The notes beneath the pieces are model-generated. The model did not search any database. It was not told where the DNA came from and saw only the letters and a program-made list of their open reading frames with translations. From Arsenophonus sp045399315 (GTDB lineage Bacteria > Pseudomonadota > Gammaproteobacteria > Enterobacterales > Enterobacteriaceae), in NCBI GenBank assembly GCA_045399315.1, contig DAYVGO010000037.1, positions 1 through 14,245 of the forward strand: a stretch of 14,245 nt of DNA. The letters run 5' to 3'. Positions 8,759-14,245 of the stretch are shown one piece after another. Each line of letters opens with the position of its first letter. Positions within the stretch are counted from its first letter, which is position 1. The position numbers were made by a program, and so were the translations under genes.

Positions 8759-9239
8759 ATGACACTTTAACTCTCTGCTCTTACCCCTAATGTTACTATC
8801 CGCAATGGAAAAGCTGTTACACCGTCTCAAGATGTTGTTGATTATTATGGTAAGCTACTTAAACAATTTTTGAAGAAAAAATAACTTGTTAGATTGCTCG
8901 GTAGAATTTAACGAGCGCAATTTTGAGGCGACTAAATATATAGACGAACAAAAGAAATCTATCCCAATGTATGAAATGACCAAAGACGGTTTCGTAATTT
9001 AAATGATGGGATTGATGGGCAAGAAAGCAACACAATTCAAAGAAGCTTATATTGCTGAATTTAACCGCATGGAATCAGAGCTATATTCAATTCCTAAACG
9101 TAGACTCGAATCAGCCGATCTATTAACCGACAACGATACTCGCAATCTGGCTCATTTGGATTGGAGCATGGATAATGGCTTCCGATTCGAGAAAGCATGG
9201 ACACAAGGTATCTGGTATGAATTGCGTCATGCAACATGA
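8759..9239 (+). pseudogene. rha: Rha family phage regulatory protein, broken
   Basis: Rha proteins (pRha family, PF09669) are temperate phage regulators first noted in phi80 and P22. The frame begins ATG ACA CTT, hits TAA at 8768, then continues TPNVTIRNGKAVTPSQDV, the typical N-terminus. One extra A in the A-run at about 8876-8881 shifts the frame (stop at 8882-8884). The next frame carries LDCSVEFNERNF and PMYEMTKDGFVI, is cut by a TAA at 8999-9001 (expected Leu, so TTA to TAA), and resumes with MGKKATQFKEAYIAEFNRM, the family's most conserved block. It ends at TGA 9237-9239 after LDWSMDNGFRFEKAWTQGIW. Two nonsense changes and one indel abolish a full product; only the last 78 codons are openly readable from ATG 9003. 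The protein may originally have continued into the next ORF. Confidence 0.85.
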
Positions 9240-9517
9240 GTCGATCACCTCCACACTTTGAAGTTAATCAAATACCGATAATCGCAGAAAAATGTAGACG
9301 GATTTGCGGCATTGGCAACATATTTAAATCAGCCATCTTCGATTTTGAAAAACAAGCTTTCCGTCGTCTCCTTCATCATAAGGAAGATGTCGAGGCAGTA
9401 CTTCGTGAAATGCAACAACTCTTAGAAGCGAGCACTCACGAATACTATAGCTTCATGACACAATCACTTAACAAATGGCAACAAGCTAAGATTAACAATT
9501 TCCTCCAACACTGCTAA
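9236..9517 (+). CDS. Hypothetical phage protein or shifted C-terminus of Rha
   Basis: This frame of 93 codons overlaps the rha stop by ATGA. It is intact and rich in charged helical residues (e.g. FDFEKQAFRRLLHHKEDVEA) and ends NNFLQHC. There is no Shine-Dalgarno before its ATG, only coupling to the rha end. Two readings are possible: a short translationally coupled gene, or the rest of the rha product after a frameshift, since LRHAT at the end of rha followed by RSPPHFEV reads smoothly. I favour neither strongly. No domain is recognised. Confidence 0.5.
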   Translation: MSRSPPHFEVNQIPIIAEKCRRICGIGNIFKSAIFDFEKQAFRRLLHHKEDVEAVLREMQQLLEASTHEYYSFMTQSLNKWQQAKINNFLQHC

Positions 9518-9538
9518 TATCATGCCTGTGCGATGGGG

Positions 9539-9981
9539 TTATTTTGGTTTCTTAGGCCAATAAATATGAGGCGCTTTTGAAGAATCGGTATGATAAACAT
9601 TTAATCAATAAAGTTTCCAATCCCTGAGTTTTTTCTCCTCTTCTTTAGTAGCCATGAAAAATCAACTGCATCTTGCAAAGGTGTAATAATTCTAGTCGCA
9701 TCTTGCATTAACCACCTTTTTTCATCCTCGCCATCTGCGAATAATTCTGTCTTTAGTCTAGGTGGAATATCAACCCAAATCGGGTCGCCATTTTCATTCG
9801 CCCCTAACATTTTACCTGTTGGAGCTGGTGTAAGCACAAGTTGATTATGAACGCTGTATGGAACATGTTTAGCTTTATCCGACCAGCTACCCACTTTGAT
9901 ATAATCCATTTTCATAATGCCTGCTAACCAGGCTAACCCACTCTTACTGAAATAATAAAGATCATCATTAGATTCGCTCAT
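9539..9981 (-). pseudogene. tfa: Phage tail fibre assembly protein (Tfa), frameshifted
   Basis: Tfa-type chaperones help phage tail fibres fold and trimerise (Caudo_TAP family, PF02413). The first frame starts at ATG 9981 (MSESNDDLYYF), after an AGGGTGG that lies in the end of the tail gene. It contains GKMLGANENGDPIWVDIPP and RLLMQ-like KRWLMQDATRIITPLQDAVD, the family's signature C-terminal helix. It then shifts at about 9650: ATKEEEKKLRDWKLY reads in a second frame, and a third frame gives DSSKAPHIYWPKKPK to TAA at 9539-9541, matching the usual Tfa ending (…SxAPDIxWPxxP). So at least two indels lie between 9650 and 9590. The gene follows the tail fibre by two bases, as expected for a fibre and its chaperone. 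Confidence 0.85.
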
Positions 9982-9983
9982 TT

Positions 9984-11004
9984 TTACCACCCTATCGCCA
10001 TCCAGCGCAATATTGCTTTATAACGGACGTCCGTGTCGCTTTCAGCGATTAAACTAAAAGCAATGCTTTTTATATCCAACACAGAGCCAATGCGAGTATC
10101 ACTTAGTGAAGTCGTATTTGTCCAAGTCTGTGTAGCATTAGCTACCACACATGTCACAGGAAATTTAGTAGGGAATTTGACATACCATACACCTTTAGGA
10201 AGTTCGACATTAACATACCCCACTGAATAATCCCGCCTGTCGCCGAATCTTTAAACCAACCATATGTAGATTTATTTGCCGTCCATTTATTACCCGATAA
10301 TTTAGAATCCACCCCTGCTTTTGTGTAGTTATCACCCTCTATCACCTCCGTGCCATTTTTACGGACACAATAATGTGGTTCCTGTTACCACATCGTGAAT
10401 CGACTTTTATTTGCTTGCTCTAACATGAGCAAATGCATCGCCAACAGGACCCTATGTAACCACCTAAATCAAAAATCGTATCACTGCAAGTAGATTCAAC
10501 ATCAAGTCTTGCCGTTTTCATTGTGTCGTCTGAGTCTTTTTTAGCAAAAATATCCGTACAGGCTTTCTGACTCATCAAAGCTTTGCCCGAATCCCCTGTC
10601 GTTTGTTTAATCGTTCCCTTTAATTTTTCGTTTTACTCAGTATACTGTCCTGCCTGTTCTTTAAATCTATCGTGGCTATATATCAATATATCCAGAAAAT
10701 AAGATTGTTGTGCTCCGTAAGAATCATAAACAGCCATCGAGTGGCCTTCGACTATCACAAATTTAGTCACTTGTTCATTATAAACAGTAAACCCAGCGAG
10801 ATTAATATTAATGGGTTGAGCAAGGGATACAGTTTAGCCATTTTCATTTTCAATATAAACTTGAATCTGGTTCTCTGTTACAGTTGAATCGGTATCAATC
10901 TCACCGATATAGATTTTACCGTTAATGCATGCGTGAAATTTTCTTCTGAGTCTAAATAACTTACCGGGCCTACTCACGAAAACATTGGGGATAATCTGTG
11001 ACAT
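9984..11004 (-). pseudogene. Tail fibre/tailspike with P22-type head-binding domain, broken
   Basis: The protein attaches to the virion by its N-terminus and binds the host surface by its C-terminus. ATG at 11004 follows GAGGAG by about seven bases. The first ~115 residues match the P22 tailspike head-binding domain (PF09008): QIIPNVFVSRP, NGKIYIGEIDTD, ENQIQVYIENENG, then VEGHSMAVYDSYGAQQSYF. In-frame stops occur at 10834-10836 and 10633-10635. A linker with KQTTGDSGKALMSQKA, common in tail fibres, follows. Frameshifts at about 10450 and 10380-10370 and another stop at 10407-10409 separate the middle (GDAFAHVRASK) from NGTEVIEGDNYTKAGVDSKL. A one-base loss in a G-run at about 10223 joins GGIIQWG to YVNVELPKG, and the end, ILRWMAIGW, is the usual Gp53-like fibre C-terminus. 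At about 340 codons it is far shorter than the P22 tailspike (667) and lacks its beta-helix endorhamnosidase. Confidence 0.85.
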
Positions 11005-11100
11005 TTATTTTCTCCTCGCATAGCAAAGACAGGCTAACTAAAACAAGTTGCTCAGCTTTGTATTACGAGAGGTTACATTAGATAATTCTGAGGAGGATTT

Positions 11101-11172
11101 ATGAATCGTAACCAACTAAATATTATGTTCTTTGTCTTTGGCGTCTGCGTCTGGATTGTTTTATTCACTTAA
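11101..11172 (+). CDS. Tiny hydrophobic membrane peptide, 23 codons
   Basis: The ORF starts at ATG 11101 with an AGGAGG Shine-Dalgarno at 11091-11096, the best ribosome-binding site in the window, and stops at TAA 11170. The product begins MNRNQLNIMFF and continues almost wholly hydrophobic (Val, Phe, Gly, Trp, Ile, Leu), so it would be one membrane-spanning segment. Its end overlaps the 3' end of the gp16-like gene antisense by 12 bases, and it diverges from the tail gene across a 96-base gap. In P22 the gene 16-9 interval carries the sieA/mnt/arc/ant accessory genes, so a small accessory gene here fits by position. Function is unknown. It is the only phage ORF besides 9236-9517 without a lesion, but its shortness makes that weak evidence. 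Confidence 0.5.
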   Translation: MNRNQLNIMFFVFGVCVWIVLFT

Positions 11173-13103
11173 CACTTCAGAGTTAGCACTTTGTGCCATA
11201 GAATTGATGGCTTTTTCTGCTAGAGATAATCTAGACTCAAAAGCAGTGGAGCCCTGTGCAATATTTGCTAAGCGCAACATGGCATTTCTTCCCGCCTCAC
11301 TCTCAAGCAATCTTGCCAGCAATCCGTAAACCACACAAATGGTCACTAATCCAGACATTATAGCCGAACCTATCCCTAAAATGAACGGAATGGTTAACTG
11401 CGCCGTTGGCGTAGTGACTCTGGCGCGAAAGGCTCGCTGCTTTGATTCGAGATACTTTTTTAAACCCTTAAGATAGGCAGCATCTTGCCCTATAAACGCA
11501 ATGCTCATCTGATTACACATCTTTTAACTTGCCTTAAAAATCGGTCAGGCGATCCGCTAGATTTCTCCATTGCTTTTCTGATGATACCATTACGCATTTG
11601 AGTCCGAACCACGTTACCCATTAACCTGTATAGATTACATTTTATTGCTGAATAAAAGGTTGTTAACCAATTCTGGCGTTAGCTCACCTTTGGATAGCAC
11701 GTTTCTAGGCTGAGTGTTTTTCAGCTTAGCCGCCTCATTAGCCGAGATTGCGTCTGCCTGCTTAAGCTTTGATACCGTATCGTTTGCAAGTGTTGGTCTC
11801 ATCGCTTGATTGATATCACTTGTCATTGCGTTGTAAACTCGTTGAACAGCGGCTTCTGAGCGAGTAGGAAAATTGACACGTTCTCTTTTAACGTCTTGCC
11901 TAAATCGGGCGCGAAGATCTCTTAGCAGCTTTAAATCAATATTGCCGCTGTCGAGCTCATTACGATATGCCTGCAACTTGCAAACCGTGTCAGCAACTGC
12001 AACCGAACCCAGGCGCTGCATTTTTGCAATATCCTCATCAATAGGATTAAGGGCATTATTGGGTACACATGCTGAGTGCCAATCTGTCTTTCGACTTCCT
12101 GGATGCGATTCCTTGCCGCCTGGAGAATTTCGACGCTTTTTATTTGAGGATTTTAGCCGCAATTCAGGGGTTGTATTCACCAAACTGTGAAGCATAATCA
12201 TTAACCAGTTCACTCCGAGCTTTTTGCCGAGTCGCTCTCATGCTGCTTCTGCCAGCCAAGGGGATGTTTTCAGCAGTAGTGTGAGCCCATACGACCGACA
12301 CGGGAGTTGGCTTATATCATATCGCTTGTATGGAGCGGACCACCTTCTTGTTCAGCAAATTGAATTGCTTTTTGTGCTTCTGGCGAGATTGACCAATGAA
12401 TGCTACGATATGCCGCTCCTAATCCACGACCTGCTGTGTTAACCAGTCCACCCATTGCCAAGGAACCTATTCAGATGCGAGCACGCCTGCATCGTTCTGG
12501 TCACTATTCGCAGCCAAAGAGCCAACAACATTCTTAGCAAGTAAGCGAGATACACCTTGTGCAGCGCACGCTGTCAAAGAATTTGCTTTAGTCAAGAGTT
12601 TTGCTAAATTGGCCGGAGTCAAGTAAGGTAGCGCTTCAGCAAACACTCGCCCTTCGGCCGTTTGTGGTGTGAGAGTTCCGGCTTGCATTCCAAAATATTT
12701 CTCAAGTGCTTGCGTTGTAATGCGTGGAACAGGTTGATATGTCCTGTCATTAATGCCAAGCTGGTCACCCGCCCAAGCAACAGAGCTTGTGACGGCATCT
12801 GCCGTTGACGCTGGAATATTGGCAATATTTACACCTACTTGCAGCATTCCCTGGCCTGTTTCGGCTGCGGCATTACCCAGGTCAGACACGAAACTCCCTT
12901 GCTGCTGTTTCGGCTCTTGTTTTCTTGCTGATCTTGTTCTGATGATGGTATGCATTGAAAGCTTGTTTAGCTTGTTCTGAATTTTCACCTGCTTGTGGGG
13001 CAACCACCACAGTCAAATATTGCTTCTGAGGCTGTGCTTTCTCTTCTGTTGTTAACACCTGGTACTGCTCAGAGGCGATAACTTCTTTCCAAGCCTTAGC
13101 CAT
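11161..13103 (-). pseudogene. P22 gp16-like DNA ejection protein, multiply frameshifted
   Basis: gp16 of P22 is an internal head protein injected with the DNA to help it cross the envelope. The span of about 647 codons matches the family (P22 gp16 is 609 residues). The start MAKAWKEVIASEQYQ and VVVAPQAGENSEQAKQAF form the typical N-terminal motif. A shift near 12900 leads to FVSDLGNAAAETGQGMLQVG, a glycine/alanine-rich membrane-active stretch, ending at TAG 12467. The protein continues in other frames as GGLVNTAGRGLGAAYRSIHW (about 12455), AENIPLAGRSSMRA (about 12270), NRIQEVERQIGTQHVYP (about 12100), NPIDEDIAKMQRLGSVAVAD (about 12050), LTPELVNNLLFSNK (about 11660), KSSGSPDRFLRQVK (about 11540) and GLLARLLESEAGRNAMLRLA, ending at TAA 11161. 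At least six breaks exist. The hydrophobic helix FILGIGSAIMSGLVTICVV at about 11400-11340 could cross a membrane. Confidence 0.8.
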
Positions 13104-14165
13104 TAATCACCCCATAGTGAAGTGAAGCCTGTTTGCTGCTGTGGCGCTTATTGCGACGCAGGCTATGCAGTTGGTTCCTGATAATCGAATTGTTTCTTAA
13201 TGTTGCTGGGCTTGCTTTCATATTGCCTTTTGATTTTCCATAGGACAAAGGGAAGGCTCTATGGCTCATTTTTAGGCTTAGCGGCCTAACATCATCTGAA
13301 AGCTTTTTGCCTTCTGCATCAGATAACGCCCCCATATCTTTTCGATTAGCCACCATCGGCAAAAATATTTGCGCTTGGAACGTATCCAGGCGGGCTTCAA
13401 AGTTAGCCCCTCCTGTGCCAGGAATAGTCGGGGAAGCAGAATTAATACCAACGACGTTTGAAAGCCCAAGACCCATCTCGATTTCGTTGAGTGAATTCAG
13501 CGCTGCATTGAAGGTATCGACTTCCCCCTGTGTGATAGCTTGACAATAAGCTTTAGTGATTGGAGCCTTTTGTTGGACGTCTGCCTGTTTTTTTTGACGA
13601 AGCTCATCCAGTTTCACTGTGTTTGTTTCCCTGGCAATTTGCTGGTTACTGACTTTTTCCTGTAATTCCGCTCGTTGGATTGCACGGCTTAGGGGGGCAT
13701 GTGGAGCAGAAATATTTTGTCCTCGCATTGTTAAATCCTCACCTGCTCGATTGCTTCGTTCCTTCTCAGCCAGTTGACTTGAATCCTGAATGTCAACATA
13801 TTTTTCTGGGCCCAATGCATGCAGACCCATTACATCCGCTATCTTGTCAAATTATTAAAAAAGCTTTTTCAGAGGTCAAACCGAATTTATCTAATATGGG
13901 TGCATTTTCTTGTAATACTGCCATAAGAGCCTAATCACCACTTTTAGCTGCAAGTTGCAGATGCAATGCAGCCTCACCAATCATCAGATTTATTTCCTGA
14001 TCGATAAATCCTGCCCCTTTTTGGATGGTCTCAAACTGTCTAGGATAATCTACAAAAAGTTGCTTCATTGCATCACGATCATTAGCCGCATAAGCTCCAC
14101 CAAATGTTTTCATAACATCGGCTTCGGCTCGTTGTTTTTCTCTGGTTTGTGATGATGATGTGTGG
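13103..14165 (-). pseudogene. P22 gp20-like DNA ejection protein, 5'-truncated and frameshifted
   Basis: gp20 of P22 is another protein ejected with the DNA. The readable part begins near 14165-14145 (QTREKQRAEADVMKTFGGAY), passes FVDYPRQFETIQKGAGFIDQ and LHLQLAAKSGD, reaches TAG at 13931, and continues in the same frame as LQENAPILDKFGLTSEKAF to TGA at 13847. A shift then gives DVMGLHALGPEKYVDIQD, ERSNRAGEDLTMRGQNIS, NFEARLDTFQAQIFLPMV and MGALSDAEGKKLSDD, a strongly conserved C-terminal block. A last shift near 13120 restores GFTSLWGD and the native TAA at 13105-13103, which overlaps the gp16 ATG as TAATG. The gene's true start is missing: the first third of the expected length (471 residues in P22) is absent, cut off at the probable right junction. 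Confidence 0.78.
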
Positions 14166-14172
14166 TATTTTG

Positions 14173-14206
14173 TGGCGCAAGGGCCAGCTTTGGCCAAAGA
14201 GCGCCA
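14173..14206. repeat. Interrupted inverted repeat at the right end
   Basis: TGGCGC (14173-14178) and GGCCA (14182-14186) pair with TGGCC (14191-14195) and GCGCCA (14201-14206) around a GCTT loop, giving an 11-bp two-part stem. It lies at or just beyond the point where the gp20-like homology fades. The wording GGCGCAAGGGCCA...GGCCAAAGAGCGCCATGAC seems familiar to me as a dispersed tick repeat, but that is a recollection. If right, the bacterial segment ends near 14150-14170 and tick DNA resumes. Nothing else is recognised from 14207 to 14245. Confidence 0.4.
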
Positions 14207-14245
14207 TGACAAGTGGTAGTGTTAACGATGTATTATGGAAGATGT

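Noticed and set aside
10672..10887. 71-codon plus-strand frame
   Set aside because: It lies antisense to the well-recognised head-binding domain of the tail gene and has no features of its own.
11058..11086. TTGTAT, 17 bases, GATAAT as a promoter for the 23-codon ORF
   Set aside because: The predicted start near 11093 would fall inside the AGGAGG Shine-Dalgarno, so the site is unlikely to serve this ORF.
11873..12190. 105-codon plus-strand frame
   Set aside because: It is the antisense shadow of the gp16-like gene, whose residues are recognisable on the minus strand.
7411..14245. CRISPR array, integrase or transposase
   Set aside because: I looked for regularly spaced repeats, integrase-type motifs and insertion-sequence ends in the bacterial part and found none.

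Overview
The window is a chimera of two kinds of DNA. Positions 1 to about 7410 look like the nuclear genome of an arthropod, most likely a hard tick. They contain a repeat family with degenerate 'GACCTTTGGT...GAACCCACGAC' units followed by 'GTGTTAATTAA', as I remember from ixodid genomes, a (CATA)n microsatellite, a spliced C2H2 zinc-finger terminal exon, and a degraded LINE whose tail (AATAAA followed by a TC run) resembles tick retrotransposons. From about 7440 to about 14165 the sequence is AT-richer, has bacterial Shine-Dalgarno sites and overlapping genes, and encodes phage and bacterial proteins. The last ~75 bases, which include a strong inverted repeat, may be arthropod DNA again, but that is uncertain.

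Layout of the arthropod part: 1-1067 no gene seen; 1068-1325 tandem/satellite-like repeat; 1326-3610 no gene seen; 3611-3663 and 3768-3782 simple repeats; 3974-4377 terminal exon of a C2H2 zinc-finger protein with three intact fingers and one decayed finger; 4378 to about 6420 probably its 3' UTR; 6955-7410 the 3' end of a LINE.

Layout of the bacterial part: a LuxR-type regulator remnant (minus, 7742-8279); a regulatory interval (8280-8758) with palindromic repeats, a sigma70-like promoter, a short three-hairpin transcript ending in a rho-independent terminator, and a C4-antisense-RNA-like leader; a broken rha gene (plus, 8759-9239) followed by a 93-codon ORF (9236-9517). Converging on these from the right, on the minus strand and in transcriptional order, are a P22 gp20-like DNA ejection protein (about 14165-13103), a P22 gp16-like DNA ejection protein (13103-11161), a tail fibre/tailspike with a P22-type head-binding domain (11004-9984), and a tail fibre assembly chaperone (9981-9539). 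A 23-codon hydrophobic ORF (plus, 11101-11172) has a perfect Shine-Dalgarno and lies between gp16 and the tail gene.

This is the injection-and-tail module of a P22-like temperate podovirus together with part of its regulatory region. Such phages occur in Enterobacterales, including insect symbionts (APSE in Hamiltonella, prophages of Arsenophonus, Proteus and Providencia). Every long phage gene is broken by frameshifts, several in homopolymers, and by nonsense codons, yet the protein sequence can be followed across the breaks. In life the ejection proteins would enter the cell envelope with the DNA, the tail fibre would bind the host surface and Tfa would help it fold, while the rha/leader region would belong to lysis-lysogeny control. 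None of these phage genes is likely to make a full product here. The main question is whether this is a lateral transfer of symbiont prophage DNA into a tick chromosome or a mis-joined assembly with a degenerate symbiont prophage.
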